A DNA stretch of 46,227 nt from Verrucomicrobiota bacterium (GTDB lineage Bacteria; Verrucomicrobiota; Verrucomicrobiia; Limisphaerales; JACRJZ01): assembly GCA_016219875.1 (NCBI GenBank), contig JACRJZ010000101.1, positions 1 to 46,227 of the forward strand, read 5' to 3'. The position numbers and the translations under genes are program-made. Below, in pieces: positions 1 to 9,125 of the stretch (position 1 is its first letter; each line of letters begins with the position of its first letter). A model generated the notes under the pieces. The model was given only the letters and a program-made list of their open reading frames with translations. It searched no databases and was not told the DNA's origin.

Positions 1-431
1 CCGCGGGGGCGGTGGGAATGGGGCAGGTCTGCCCCAAAGCGCTTTGGCAGGTGGAAACTGGGGAAAATGGGGCGATTTGCAGGATCGATGCCCCGGAAAA
101 AATCAGAAAACGGGTTGAGTTGCGAAAGTTGGGCTAACACGCCAGGCTTGAACACACCGCTTGCCGCCGGCACCCGCAAACCGTGTGACAGCCTGCTTAA
201 ACACCCTCCCGAACTGCCGCGTGAAGCGTGAGGGCACGCGGCCTACAGGACAGTATTGTTGGCCGGATCCCCTGACCCGGCTTTTACCCGCAAGTGCAGT
301 TTCCTCCGGTCATCTGACGATTGGGGTTCGTTTTGCCCAGGCTGGCCTTGCCTTGCGCGGATGCCGCGATACACTCTGACGCCAGCGCGCAGGACGATGG
401 CTGGCGCACTGACAATGAACAACACTGGCGC
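1..431. other. Non-coding leader of the window, upstream of corA
   Basis: No convincing gene lies here. Visible structures are a small palindrome GGGGCAGGTCTGCCCC near base 19 and one copy of a dispersed palindromic repeat (228-281, listed separately). The short open frames lack codon-usage support or recognisable motifs. Confidence 0.5.
228..281. repeat. Dispersed palindromic repeat family B, copy 1
   Basis: The segment begins GTGAGGGCAC, continues GGCCTACAGGA, and after a variable centre ends GGCCGGATCCCC-GACCCGGC. The same order and wording recur at 15671-15730, where the centre can pair as GGCCTACAG/CTGTAGGCC. In this copy the centre has diverged (TTGTTGGCC), so the stem is weaker. It lies upstream of corA, outside coding sequence. 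Function is unknown; it behaves like a REP/BIME-type intergenic element. Confidence 0.7.
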
Positions 432-1433
432 ATGATTCGATCCTTTGCTTTTGCCACCCAGGGCCGGCTGCACAGCAAGAACCTCGAGACATTCCTGATC
501 CCGACTTTGCTGGCGGACACCAACCTGTTCCTCTGGGTCGATCTGGAGAACCCGACGCCGGAGGACACCAAGCTGTTCCTGGAAGACATTTTTCACTTCC
601 ACCCGCTCTCCATCGAGGACTGCGTGCAAGAAAGCCCCGCGCCCAAGGTCGAGGAATACCAGCCGAAAGAAGAGGACCGCTTTCAGCCGTACCTCTTCAT
701 GGTCATTCATGCCGTGGACTACAGCCGCAAGGACGGCGTGTTCGCCACGAGCGAGTTGAACTTCTTTCTCGGAAAGAACTTCCTCGTCACCTACCACACC
801 GTCCCGCTCAAGAGTATCGAGTCGGTGGCGGAGATGGCGATGAAGAGCACCGTGCATATCGCACGCGCACCAGACCGCGTGGCGCACGTGCTGCTGGATT
901 CACTCGTGGACAACTACAAACCGGCGCTGGACGAGTTGTCTTTGGAAATCGCGGAGTTGGAGCACAAAGTCCTGAAGCACCCGGGGCCGGAAATCCTCAA
1001 CAAGATCATCCAGGCCAAGAAGGAAGTGCTGCACCTGCGCCAGATCATCGGCCCCCAGATGGAAGTGCTGGGACGGTTTGCGCACGGCGAGTTCAAGCTC
1101 ATCCGCGGCCACCTCGTGCCCTACTATCGCAACGTTTATGACGCCTTGTTCAACATCTCCGGCCTGGCCCAGACCTACGCCGACTCGCTGACGGGCATCC
1201 TCCAGGTTTATCTCAACATTTCCTCCAACCAGACCGGCGAAGTGGTCAAGTTCCTGACCATGATTACGGTGATCACCACCCCCGTGATGATCGTCGGCAC
1301 CTGGTACGGGATGAACTACACCGAGTCGATGCCAGAACTCAAATCGCGGGCCGGTTACGCCTGGGCCATCGGCCTCACGGTCGTCTCCACGCTGGCCACG
1401 TTGTGGTGGATGAAAAAGAAAAAGTGGCTCTGA
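432..1433 (+). CDS. corA: CorA-family magnesium/divalent metal ion transporter
   Basis: A 333-residue protein with the CorA architecture: a soluble alpha/beta N-terminal domain, a long helical stalk (about residues 150-265), then two C-terminal membrane helices. The signature Gly-Met-Asn is at residues 293-295 (WYGMNYTES), directly after the first helix and before the periplasmic loop. The protein ends in a Lys-rich cytoplasmic tail, as usual. Members form homopentameric inner-membrane channels for Mg2+ (some also Co2+/Ni2+). I chose the ATG at 432 (MIRSFAF) because the upstream extension starts with TTG and looks like non-coding sequence. A histidine-kinase gene follows after 24 bp in the same direction. 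Confidence 0.93.
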   Translation: MIRSFAFATQGRLHSKNLETFLIPTLLADTNLFLWVDLENPTPEDTKLFLEDIFHFHPLSIEDCVQESPAPKVEEYQPKEEDRFQPYLFMVIHAVDYSRKDGVFATSELNFFLGKNFLVTYHTVPLKSIESVAEMAMKSTVHIARAPDRVAHVLLDSLVDNYKPALDELSLEIAELEHKVLKHPGPEILNKIIQAKKEVLHLRQIIGPQMEVLGRFAHGEFKLIRGHLVPYYRNVYDALFNISGLAQTYADSLTGILQVYLNISSNQTGEVVKFLTMITVITTPVMIVGTWYGMNYTESMPELKSRAGYAWAIGLTVVSTLATLWWMKKKKWL

Positions 1434-1457
1434 CCGCCGCTGCTGGAAAGCGCGAAC

Positions 1458-2705
1458 ATGGCTGCGCCAAACTCGGGATTCCTCGACAAAGTCCTCGACC
1501 GCCTGGGCCGGCTCGACAAGGAGGGCTTGCAGACGGTCGTCGAGCGCTTGGTGCGCGAGCGCAGCTTCCTGGAGACGCTCTTCAACACCATTGAGGACGG
1601 CGTCCTGGTGGTGGATGAGGCGGGCCGCATCCTCTACTTCAACCGGGCCGTGACGCGGTTGCTGGGCCTCCAACCTTCTGCCGAGGGACAGCCGGTGTCG
1701 CGGTTTGTGCCCGAATTGGATTGGGAGAAACTCATCGCCGCCGACCACGCCGGCGGGCCGCGCGTGACGCGGCATGAATTGGAAGTGAACTACCCGCGGC
1801 CGCGCTATCTCAGCCTCTACGCCGCGCCGCTCGACGGCACTCGCGCCGGCAGCGCCGGTTTGGCGTTGATCCTCCACGACGCCACGCAAGCGCGCCAGAA
1901 CACCCACGCGGCCATCGAGAGCGAACGCGCCCAGGCGCTCACCTTGCTGGCGGCCAGCGTCGCCCACGAGATCGGTAATCCGCTCAATGCGCTGCACATT
2001 CACCTCCAACTCATGGAACGCGAAGCGCGGAAACTCCGGACCCTGGCTCCGCCCCCGCCAGCCCCGGTGCCCTCGAAGGCGCGCCGGCCCAAAGCCGGAG
2101 CCGCAGTGCCGGAGCCGGGGACACGGGAGATCGCGGCGAAGTTGCAGAAGTACCTGGCGGTCGCCAAAGGCGAGGTTTCCCGGCTCGACTACACCATCAC
2201 CCAGTTCCTCCAGGCCATTCGTCCGGCGGCGCCGCAACTCCGCCTGGCCTCGCTCAACGCCGTGGTGCGCGAGACGGTGGACCTGCTCAAGCCGGAACTG
2301 GAGAACCGCGGCCTGCTCGTCGTCGAGCGGCTCACGCCCAAACTGCCGCAGACTCCCATCGACCCCAGCCAGATCAAGCAAGCCCTCGTCAACCTCTGCA
2401 AAAACGCGATGCAGGCCATGACCCGCGGCGGCGTCTTGACGTTGCAGACGGATATCACGCCCGACGCCGTGTGGGTGAGCGTGACCGACACCGGCGCCGG
2501 AATTCCGCCCGAAGTGCTGACCCGCATCTTTGAACCGTTCTATACCACCAAGAAGAAAGGCAGCGGCCTCGGCCTCATGATCGTCCAGCGCATCGTCCGC
2601 GAACACGGCGGGCGCATCGAACTGGAGAGCCACGTCGGCAAAGGCACCGTGTTCCGCCTCTGGCTCCCGCTGCACGAGAAGCAGACCCGTTTGCTGGAGG
2701 CGTAA
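1458..2705 (+). CDS. PAS-domain sensor histidine kinase, NtrB-like
   Basis: A 415-residue soluble kinase. A PAS fold occupies about residues 35-145 (NTIEDGVLVVDEAG). The dimerisation/phosphoacceptor helix has His170 in SVAHEIGNPLNAL. Then come an Ala/Pro-rich linker (about 205-225), the N-box NLCKNAMQAM, the G1 box DTGAGIPPE and the G2 box GSGLGLMIV of the HATPase domain. It has no membrane segment and no receiver, so it should sense a cytoplasmic cue and phosphorylate a separate regulator, as NtrB/AtoS-type kinases do. No response-regulator gene is adjacent, so its partner cannot be named. The downstream gap carries an 18-bp inverted repeat that begins right after the stop. Confidence 0.9.
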   Translation: MAAPNSGFLDKVLDRLGRLDKEGLQTVVERLVRERSFLETLFNTIEDGVLVVDEAGRILYFNRAVTRLLGLQPSAEGQPVSRFVPELDWEKLIAADHAGGPRVTRHELEVNYPRPRYLSLYAAPLDGTRAGSAGLALILHDATQARQNTHAAIESERAQALTLLAASVAHEIGNPLNALHIHLQLMEREARKLRTLAPPPPAPVPSKARRPKAGAAVPEPGTREIAAKLQKYLAVAKGEVSRLDYTITQFLQAIRPAAPQLRLASLNAVVRETVDLLKPELENRGLLVVERLTPKLPQTPIDPSQIKQALVNLCKNAMQAMTRGGVLTLQTDITPDAVWVSVTDTGAGIPPEVLTRIFEPFYTTKKKGSGLGLMIVQRIVREHGGRIELESHVGKGTVFRLWLPLHEKQTRLLEA

Positions 2706-2708
2706 AGT

Positions 2709-2803
2709 GTGAAACGTGAAACGTAACAACGGCACCAAGCCGCGACGTCGTGGTGGAGCGCGGTGACTCATTTACGTTTCACGTTTCACGTTTTGCGTTT
2801 TAC
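2709..2803. repeat. Heptad-periodic inverted repeat between the kinase gene and pyrH
   Basis: GTGAAACGTGAAACGTAA at 2709-2726 is matched perfectly by TTACGTTTCACGTTTCAC at 2772-2789, with a 45-nt loop. The arms are themselves 7-bp tandem repeats (GAAACGT; CGTTTCA), and the right side continues with degenerate units to about 2803. The element starts 4 nt after the kinase stop. It could work as an RNA hairpin or terminator, but there is no U-tract. Confidence 0.85.
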
Positions 2804-2876
2804 GCCGCTGCTCCGCCGCTCCGGCCACCGTCAGTTTATTTGACCTCTTCGGTCTCCGCTGCTACACCCTTTTCCC

Positions 2877-3611
2877 ATGCCGACGACCAAACGCGCACCG
2901 CAACCAAAGTACAGGCGAATTCTCCTCAAGCTCAGTGGCGAAGCCCTGGGTGGCGAGGGCGGTTCGGGCATCTGCCCGGAAGCCCTGCGCAACATGGCCG
3001 AACAAATTCGCGAGGTGCGCTGCCTGGGCGTCGATGTGCTCATCGTCGTGGGCGGCGGCAACATCTTCCGCGGACTGCCCGGCTGCCAGAAAGGCATCGA
3101 GCGTGCCACCGGAGACTACATGGGCATGCTTGCCACCGTCATCAACGCGCTGGCCTTGCAGGACGCGCTGGAAAAGATGGACGTGCCCACGCGCGTGCAG
3201 AGCGCCATCGCGATGGCCCAGGTGGCGGAGGCCTTCATCCGTCGCCGCGCCATCCGCCACATGGAGAAAGGCCGGGTCGTCATTTTCGCCGGCGGCACCG
3301 GCAATCCATTTTTCTCCACCGACACCGCCGCCGCGCTCCGGGCCAACGAGGTCGGCGCCGAGGTGCTGCTCAAAGCCACCAAAGTGGACGGCATCTACGA
3401 CTGCGACCCCAAGAAGAACCTCAACGCCAAACGCTACGCCCAGATCAGTTACCTCGACGCACTCAAGCAGCAGCTCAAGGTCATGGACGCCGCGGCTTTC
3501 TCGCTGTGCATGGAGAACAAGATGCCGATCATTGTTTTCGACTTCTTCAAGCCGCACAACTTGAGGCGTGTTGTCATGGGAGAAGAAGTGGGGACCGTCG
3601 TGGTGGGTTGA
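2877..3611 (+). CDS. pyrH: UMP kinase
   Basis: A 244-residue bacterial UMP kinase (amino-acid kinase fold) that makes UDP from UMP and ATP in pyrimidine nucleotide synthesis. Visible motifs are the phosphate-binding KLSGEAL (18-24), GGGNIFRG (59-66), and the UMP/ATP region TGNPFFSTDTAA followed by KVDGIYDCDPKKN. Its length is typical for bacterial PyrH, which is hexameric and allosterically regulated by GTP and UTP. The usual neighbours (frr, tsf, rpsB) are absent here. The start ATG follows the heptad repeat region. Confidence 0.97.
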   Translation: MPTTKRAPQPKYRRILLKLSGEALGGEGGSGICPEALRNMAEQIREVRCLGVDVLIVVGGGNIFRGLPGCQKGIERATGDYMGMLATVINALALQDALEKMDVPTRVQSAIAMAQVAEAFIRRRAIRHMEKGRVVIFAGGTGNPFFSTDTAAALRANEVGAEVLLKATKVDGIYDCDPKKNLNAKRYAQISYLDALKQQLKVMDAAAFSLCMENKMPIIVFDFFKPHNLRRVVMGEEVGTVVVG

Positions 3612-3912
3612 GTCCTGCCCCGGTGCAGTGGGCCGCACCACTGCGCACGCACCGCTCACGACCCAAGAAGATGCCGAGGCAACGAAATGCCGCTTCGGAG
3701 AGGCGATTTCAAAACTCGTAGCAGCCGACGTGAGGAGGCTCTGACTTCTTCCGACCTCTGAATGGAGCCTCCTCACGTCGGATGCTACAGTCTGGAAAAA
3801 TGCTCAGGGTTCAAATGACCGCACTGCGGCACGCGGTCGTGCCCAGCCCGCGGTTCAGACGTAGTGAAAGATGAACGGTGACAAACCGGTATAGCGTCTT
3901 ACCATTCCGGCC
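3612..3912. other. Intergenic gap holding repeat family A
   Basis: No gene is seen. The gap contains a strong hairpin (3696-3788, listed separately). The final stretch before 3913 should carry the promoter of the serine hydrolase gene, but no clear -35/-10 pair stands out. Confidence 0.5.
3696..3788. repeat. Dispersed palindromic repeat family A, copy 1 (complete hairpin)
   Basis: The leader CGGAGAGGCGATTTCAAAA (3696-3714) is followed by arm 3718-3740, beginning GTAGCAGCCGACGTGAGG. The arm is matched by 3766-3788 with a single mismatch over 23 bp. The leader and arm recur at 15546-15591 and, diverged and interrupted, at 19943-20156. It lies between pyrH and the serine hydrolase gene, downstream of any pyrH terminator region. 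Confidence 0.85.
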
Positions 3913-5184
3913 ATGAAACCGTTGACGGCTTGGCCGGCCATGCTTGTCGCGTCCTCCCTCGCGATGGCCGGGAGTGTTTCCTTCGCTCAACAGCCTGGGC
4001 CAGCGCCAGCCACGCGCCCGGTCAGTTCGCCGTGGGACTGGCAGACGGCCAGCCCGGAGAGCCAGGGCCTGTCGGCCGCGAAACTCGCCGCGCTGCAGAA
4101 GGTGATGGCCGCGAAGAAAACAAGAGCGCTGCTCGTCATCCGCCATGACCGGATCGTGTGCGAGTGGTATGCGCCCAGCAATTCGGCGGCAACCAAGCAA
4201 GGCACCGCCTCGCTGGCCAAGGCGCTCGTCGGTGGACTGTCGCTGGCCGTCGCGATGACCGATGGCCAGATCGCTCTCGAGGATCCGGCCACGAAGTTTG
4301 TTCCGCACTGGAAGGAGGATCCGCGCAAGGCAAAGATCACGATTCGCCATCTCGGTTCCCACACGTCCGGTCTCGACGACGCCGAGGCGGACAATCTGCC
4401 GCACGACAAACTCACCGGCTGGAAAGGCGATTTCTGGAAGCAACTCAGCCCGCCGCGGGATCCGTTCACGCTGTCGCGTGAGGCCACGCCGATGATCTTC
4501 GCGCCGGGCGAGAAGATCAGTTACAGCAACCCTGGCATCGGCATGATGACCTACTGCGTCACCGCGGCCATTCGTGACACCACGAATAAAGATGTCCGCA
4601 CGCTGTTGCGCGAGCGCGTCATGCGGCCCATCGGCGTGCCGGATGCGGAATGGTCGGCAGGCTACGGCAAGACCTACAACGTGGACGGCTTGCCGCTGAT
4701 CGGGTCCTGGGGCGGCGCCAGCTACACACCCCGCGCGGCGGCCCGCCTCGGCCGTTTGGTGCTGCGTGAAGGAAACTGGGAAGGCCGGCAGATTCTCAGC
4801 AAAGATGCGCTCCGCCAAGTCACTACTGACGCGGGATTGCCCGGTCATTGCGGCATGGGCTGGTGGAGCAACGGTGGCGGGCGTTACCCCAAACTGCCGA
4901 AAGACGCCGTGTGGGGCGCGGGCGCCGGCGACCAGTTGTTGCTCGTGATCCCGAGTCTGGACCTCATCATGGTCCGCAACGGACAGACCCTCGCACCTGG
5001 GCCGGACGAGCCGCCCGTGCGACAGGACGACGTCTTCACACGGTATCACGACTACCGTGCCCGCATCCTTTTCGAGCCGCTGGTCGAAGCCGTGAGTAGT
5101 CCGACGCCGAAAACCAGCAGCGCGGGCACAACTTCATTCGCTCCTTTCGAGTCGAGTGGCTTGACACCATTGGAGGCGCCTTGA
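3913..5184 (+). CDS. Secreted serine hydrolase of the beta-lactamase/class C esterase family
   Basis: A 423-residue protein. The N-terminus (MKPLTAW...MAGSVSFAQQ) is a Sec signal peptide of about 26 residues, so it acts in the periplasm or outside. The penicillin-binding fold shows the nucleophile motif Ser100-Leu-Ala-Lys103 and the second motif Tyr204-Ser-Asn206. Further on, the GAGDQLLLVIPSLDLIMVRNG region fits the C-terminal strand block. Such proteins are usually esterases, D-aminopeptidases or of unknown substrate rather than true beta-lactamases. The last 35 residues are low-complexity Ser/Thr/Pro. A broken relative lies at 40916-41712. The CE15-like esterase gene follows 105 bp downstream. 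Confidence 0.87.
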   Translation: MKPLTAWPAMLVASSLAMAGSVSFAQQPGPAPATRPVSSPWDWQTASPESQGLSAAKLAALQKVMAAKKTRALLVIRHDRIVCEWYAPSNSAATKQGTASLAKALVGGLSLAVAMTDGQIALEDPATKFVPHWKEDPRKAKITIRHLGSHTSGLDDAEADNLPHDKLTGWKGDFWKQLSPPRDPFTLSREATPMIFAPGEKISYSNPGIGMMTYCVTAAIRDTTNKDVRTLLRERVMRPIGVPDAEWSAGYGKTYNVDGLPLIGSWGGASYTPRAAARLGRLVLREGNWEGRQILSKDALRQVTTDAGLPGHCGMGWWSNGGGRYPKLPKDAVWGAGAGDQLLLVIPSLDLIMVRNGQTLAPGPDEPPVRQDDVFTRYHDYRARILFEPLVEAVSSPTPKTSSAGTTSFAPFESSGLTPLEAP

Positions 5185-5198
5185 CCGCGCAGAACACA

Positions 5199-5280
5199 TT
5201 CAAGGCTGAGTCAGGACGGCGGGAATTCACTCCCCCGAACCGTGGTGCCGGGGTCCTGTTTCTCTGCGCTCAGCCTTGAA
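5199..5280. repeat. Inverted repeat between the two secreted-hydrolase genes
   Basis: TTCAAGGCTGAG at 5199-5210 is matched perfectly by CTCAGCCTTGAA at 5269-5280, ending 9 nt before the ATG at 5290. The intervening 58 nt hold no gene. It could be an RNA hairpin that hides the ribosome-binding region of the downstream gene or ends transcription of the upstream one. Confidence 0.6.
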
Positions 5281-5289
5281 CCGAAATCC

Positions 5290-6492
5290 ATGAATACTCA
5301 TCGCTACCTATTTATCGCAGCGCTGGCCGTCGTCTCCGTGCCGGCGGCGGAACTCCGCTTGCCCGATCCGCTCACCACGACCAACGGGACCAAGGTTACG
5401 TCCGTCGAAGCGTGGCGCCACATCCGGCGCCCGGAGATTCTCGAACTGTTCCGCACCCACGTCTATGGCCGGATGCCGCTGGGCCGGCCGGACAACCTCA
5501 AGTTTGAGACGCTGGAGAACACAAAAGGCGTGATGGACGGCGCCGCCACCCGCAAACAGGTGATGATCTCCTACCGCGGCCCAGGAGGGGAAGGCGCGAT
5601 CAAGCTCGTGCTGTTCGTGCCCGGACGCGTGAAGCCCGCCCCTTGTTTCCTTCTCATCTGCAATCGCGGTCCGACCAACATCGATCCAATCCGCACCGTC
5701 AAGTCCCCGTTCTGGCCCGCCGAAGAAATCGTCGCGCGAGGCTATGCGGCGGCGGCGTTTCTGAATGCGGACGTGGATCCCGACCGTCACGACGGCTTCA
5801 CCAACGGCGTGCATGGCCTCTTCGACCCGCCCGGCGTGAAACGTTCGCCGGAGGCTTGGGGCACCCTTGCCGCCTGGGCGTGGGGTGCGAGCCGCGTCAT
5901 GGATTATCTGGTCACCGACCCGGACATCGATGCCCGGCGGGTGGCGGTGATCGGCCATTCGCGCGGCGGCAAGACCGCGCTCTGGGCCGGCGCGGAGGAC
6001 GAGCGCTTCGCGTTCGTGATCAGCAACGACTCGGGTTGCGGCGGGGCGGCCCTGGCGCGGCGCCGGCCGCCCAAGGCCGAAACCATTGCGGCCATCACTC
6101 GCAGTTTCCCGCACTGGTTCTGCGAGAACTACCGGCGCTACAACAACCGCGAGGACGACCTGCCTGTTGATCAACACATGCTCGCCGCCCTCATCGCCCC
6201 GCGCCTGCTTTGCATCGGCAGCGCCAGCGAGGACCTGTGGGCGGACCCGGAAGGCGAGTTTCTCAGCGGTGTCGAGGCCAGCCGCGTTTACCAACTCTTC
6301 GGCAAGGATGGATTGAAAGCCGACCGCCAACCGCCGCCCGGCTCCCCGCGGCAAGAGGGTTCCATCGGCTACCACCTGCGGGCCGGCCAGCATGGTCTGA
6401 CTGAATACGATTGGAAGTGCTATCTGGATTTCGCTGACCGGCACCTGCGGAACCAGAAACCAACCTCTGAAAAGCCAGCCGATCCAAGGTGA
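5290..6492 (+). CDS. Secreted alpha/beta hydrolase, CE15 glucuronoyl esterase-like
   Basis: A 400-residue protein with a signal peptide (MNTHRYLFIAALAVVSVPAAEL). It has an alpha/beta-hydrolase core with nucleophile elbow GHSRGGKTALWAG, then NDSGCGGAALARR and a C-terminal GQHGLTEYDW holding the likely catalytic His. This arrangement, and the ENYRRYNN segment with a following acidic region, is typical of CE15-like and related acetylxylan-esterase-like proteins of Verrucomicrobiota and Planctomycetota. CE15 enzymes cleave ester bonds between lignin and glucuronoxylan, but the exact substrate cannot be read from sequence. The ATG at 5290 was chosen over an upstream GTG because it gives a clean signal peptide. 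Confidence 0.82.
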   Translation: MNTHRYLFIAALAVVSVPAAELRLPDPLTTTNGTKVTSVEAWRHIRRPEILELFRTHVYGRMPLGRPDNLKFETLENTKGVMDGAATRKQVMISYRGPGGEGAIKLVLFVPGRVKPAPCFLLICNRGPTNIDPIRTVKSPFWPAEEIVARGYAAAAFLNADVDPDRHDGFTNGVHGLFDPPGVKRSPEAWGTLAAWAWGASRVMDYLVTDPDIDARRVAVIGHSRGGKTALWAGAEDERFAFVISNDSGCGGAALARRRPPKAETIAAITRSFPHWFCENYRRYNNREDDLPVDQHMLAALIAPRLLCIGSASEDLWADPEGEFLSGVEASRVYQLFGKDGLKADRQPPPGSPRQEGSIGYHLRAGQHGLTEYDWKCYLDFADRHLRNQKPTSEKPADPR

Positions 6493-6552
6493 GCTTCTGC
6501 CGAGTACTCCACGCACCCTGAACCGTGGACCCGTTCACTGACAGAAAACGTC

Positions 6553-6582
6553 TTGCATTGGGGAAACCGCGTTCCGTATATT
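6553..6582 (+). promoter_or_regulatory. Promoter of the initiator tRNA gene
   Basis: TTGCAT (6553-6558), an 18-nt spacer, then TATATT (6577-6582). Transcription would start near 6590, about 10 nt before the mature tRNA 5' end at 6600. Confidence 0.6.
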
Positions 6583-6595
6583 CCGCCTCCACTTC

Positions 6596-6675
<80 letters not shown>

Positions 6676-6676
<1 letters not shown>

Positions 6677-6704
6677 ACTCCTGCCGCTTGGGCGGCAAGG
6701 AGTT
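6676..6704 (+). terminator. Hairpin directly after the initiator tRNA
   Basis: AACTCCTGCCGC (6676-6687) pairs with GCGGCAAGGAGTT (6692-6704) around a TTGG loop with one bulged A: 12 base pairs. There is no following U-run, so it may be a processing signal or a terminator that does not depend on a U-tract. Confidence 0.5.
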
Positions 6705-6911
6705 CCGGCCGCGAGGAACCGCAGCGCGACACCAAAACGGACACCAATTGGGGGGGGCTTGTATTTCCTGTACCCGCGGCTGGGGCTGGTGTCTGTGCGG
6801 GTGCCGACTTGGCTGCCCTTCCGGCGACAAATTTATTTCAACGGCCACCACTGGCTGGCCCGGTTCGCTTTCCGCTTCCCGGTCTCGGCATTTTTCCCTA
6901 CGTTCCCGCGC

Positions 6912-7610
6912 ATGATTATCGCGCCTTCGTTGCTGGCCGCAAACTTTGGCCGCTTCGCCTCTGAAGCCGCGCGCGCAGAACGCGCCGGTGGCGACTGGCT
7001 GCATCTCGACATCATGGACGGCCACTTCGTGCCCAACATCTCCTTCGGTCCCGAAGTGGTGCGGACGCTGCGACCGGTGTGCGATCTGGAGTTCGACGTT
7101 CACTTGATGTGCGCCCGGCCCGAAATCCTGCTGGAACCGTTTGCCAAGGCCGGTGCGGACCGCCTCACGGTCCACGTGGAATTGGGCGAAAAGCTGGCGC
7201 CGTTGCTCTGGAAGATCAAATCCCTGGGCAAGAAGGTCGGCCTCGCCGTCAACCCGCCCACCGCCATCAGCCTGATCGAGCCGCACCTGCGACAGGTGGA
7301 CTTGGTGCTGGTCATGACCGTGAACCCAGGCTTTGGCGGGCAATCCTTCATTCACGAAACCCTGCCGAAGATCCAGCAGGTGGCGGCGTGGCGCCGGGCG
7401 CGGAACCTCAAATACCGGATCGAAGTCGATGGCGGCATCAATTTCACCACGGCCATCGATTGCGCCAAAGCCGGCGCGGACACGTTCGTGAGCGGCACCC
7501 TGCTTTTTGGCCAGCGCGACATGAAAGCAGCGGTGGCCCGGATGCGGCGATTGGTCGTGCCGCACGTCGGCGCCAAGCCGTCCGGCCCGCCTCATCTTGC
7601 CGACAACTGA
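6912..7610 (+). CDS. rpe: Ribulose-phosphate 3-epimerase
   Basis: A 232-residue TIM-barrel enzyme interconverting D-ribulose 5-phosphate and D-xylulose 5-phosphate in the pentose phosphate pathway. The family signatures are clear: APSLLAANFG at the N-terminus, HLDIMDGHFVPNISFGP with metal/catalytic residues, HLM, VMTVNPGFGGQSF, and EVDGGIN near the C-terminal phosphate-binding loop. I start at ATG 6912 (MIIAPSLL), which matches the usual family N-terminus; the frame is open further upstream but that stretch is not Rpe-like. It stands alone between the tRNA and a signalling gene. Confidence 0.96.
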   Translation: MIIAPSLLAANFGRFASEAARAERAGGDWLHLDIMDGHFVPNISFGPEVVRTLRPVCDLEFDVHLMCARPEILLEPFAKAGADRLTVHVELGEKLAPLLWKIKSLGKKVGLAVNPPTAISLIEPHLRQVDLVLVMTVNPGFGGQSFIHETLPKIQQVAAWRRARNLKYRIEVDGGINFTTAIDCAKAGADTFVSGTLLFGQRDMKAAVARMRRLVVPHVGAKPSGPPHLADN

Positions 7611-7752
7611 AAAGCACCGAAGCCGATCTGGAAGTTCACGGCCTCAACGACTTTAGGCTCAATTTCTCCGCGGCCATGCCGATGACCCAATCAGAATGAT
7701 TGTCTTGCCGCAGGCCAGGCCAGACGGCCTCCTGCGGCCGGACGTGTATTGC

Positions 7753-8874
7753 ATGAAGAAAGTGCTCGTCATTGATGATGCCGCGGAAGTGGCCGACATG
7801 GTCGGGGCTACGCTGGAAACCTTTGGCTTCGATCCCGTCGTCGCCCTGAGCGGGCACGCCGGCGTCGAGATCGCCCAGAAGGAACTGCCGGATCTCATCA
7901 TCTGCGACGTCCACATGCCAGACTTGGACGGCTACGACACGCTGAAAGCCTTACGGGAAAATGAAGCCACGGCCACCACCCCGTTCATCTTCCTATCGGG
8001 TCGCGCTGAGCGCCCCGATGTCCGGCGCGGCATGGAATTGGGTGCGGACGATTACCTGTCCAAGCCGTTCACGCCTACGGAACTCATCACCGCGGTGCGC
8101 GCGCGCTTGGCCAAGAAGGAGGAGTTCGCGCGCCAAGCGGAGAAGCGCCTGGACGAAGTCCGCGGGAACATCACTCTGGCGTTGCCTCATGAACTGCGCA
8201 CGCCGTTGTGCGGCATCCTCGGCCTTTCCTCGATCTTGATCGAAGACCATCAAACGGTCACGCCGGACGAGGTGCTCGACAACGCTCAGGGCATTCACCG
8301 CTCCGCCTTGCGCCTGCAACGGCTGATCGAGAACTTCCTCATCTACGCCCAGCTTGAGTTGCTGCAGGATGATTCCAACCCCCTTCGGCAGGCCGCCGAA
8401 AGCTCGTTCACGCCCATCGACCCGCTGGTGAGCGAGGCCGCCCGCCGCATGGCTACCCAGGCTGGCCGGGAGAAAGACCTGTACTGCGACATCACCCCTT
8501 GCTCCGTGCGGATCATCGGCGAGAACCTCAAGAAGATCGTCGAAGAACTGACCGGCAACGCCTTCAAGTTCTCCGAAGCCGGTTCGCCCGTTTGTGTGAA
8601 AGCGCAGGTGAGCCAGGACCTCGTCACGCTGAGTGTGCGCGACTATGGGCGGGGCATGACGGCGGAGCAGATCGCGCGCATCGGCCCGCATACCCAATTT
8701 GACCGGCGCGTCTATGAGCAGCAAGGCACCGGTCTGGGCCTGATCATCGCCAAGCGCCTCACGGAGGTGCAAGGCGGCCGGTGGCACATCGAGAGTGTGC
8801 CCGGCAAGCAGACCACGGTGAGCCTCTCGTTCCCCTGCGCGGCCTCCACGCTGCCTCCCACCAGCCTGTCCTGA
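7753..8874 (+). CDS. Receiver-histidine kinase hybrid (REC-HisKA-HATPase)
   Basis: A 373-residue protein with the reversed order REC then kinase. The receiver covers residues 1-120 with phospho-acceptor Asp52 (ICDVHMPDLDG) and Lys104 (LSKPF). A short helix leads to HisKA with His146 (ALPHELRTPL), then the N-box ELTGNAFKFSEAG, G1 DYGRGM and G2 GTGLGLIIAKRL. No membrane span or input domain is present, so input likely comes by phosphotransfer to the receiver, which then tunes the attached kinase. The start is MKKVLVIDDA at 7753; the upstream frame extension is not receiver-like. No cognate regulator is next to it. Confidence 0.9.
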   Translation: MKKVLVIDDAAEVADMVGATLETFGFDPVVALSGHAGVEIAQKELPDLIICDVHMPDLDGYDTLKALRENEATATTPFIFLSGRAERPDVRRGMELGADDYLSKPFTPTELITAVRARLAKKEEFARQAEKRLDEVRGNITLALPHELRTPLCGILGLSSILIEDHQTVTPDEVLDNAQGIHRSALRLQRLIENFLIYAQLELLQDDSNPLRQAAESSFTPIDPLVSEAARRMATQAGREKDLYCDITPCSVRIIGENLKKIVEELTGNAFKFSEAGSPVCVKAQVSQDLVTLSVRDYGRGMTAEQIARIGPHTQFDRRVYEQQGTGLGLIIAKRLTEVQGGRWHIESVPGKQTTVSLSFPCAASTLPPTSLS

Positions 8875-8895
8875 GCGGGTTGATCTAAACAGCAG

Positions 8896-9030
8896 TTGAC
8901 GCAAAGACGCAGAGGCGAAAAAGAGAGGGAGATGGCACTTTCGGCGGAGGGCGGGAGCGGTCACCTTGTGGGCGAAGCTGGCTGGTTCTCAAAGCCTCTG
9001 CGTCTCTGCACCTCTGCGCCTTTGCGTTAA
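8896..9030. repeat. Octad-periodic inverted repeat
   Basis: The left arm TTGACGCAAAGACGCAGAGG... (8896-8919) consists of 8-bp units with GACGCA cores. The right arm (8995-9030) runs CCTCTGCG, TCTCTGCA, CCTCTGCG, CCTTTGCG, TTAA. The outer 24 nt of the two arms match in about 20 positions as inverted repeats. It lies in the gap between the hybrid kinase gene and tRNA-Val; no gene is seen in this gap. Confidence 0.75.
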
Positions 9031-9125
9031 GGGCAACTGCGCCGTTTAAGGTTAAGGGAATTCTTTGTCGTCCATCGCTGCGCGATGGGTTTTCCTCCGG
9101 GCACAGCAAATCTGGCGAGAGAGAA

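Noticed and set aside
900..2771. 623-codon minus-strand open frame opposite corA and the kinase gene
   Set aside because: It is the antisense shadow of two well-supported genes.
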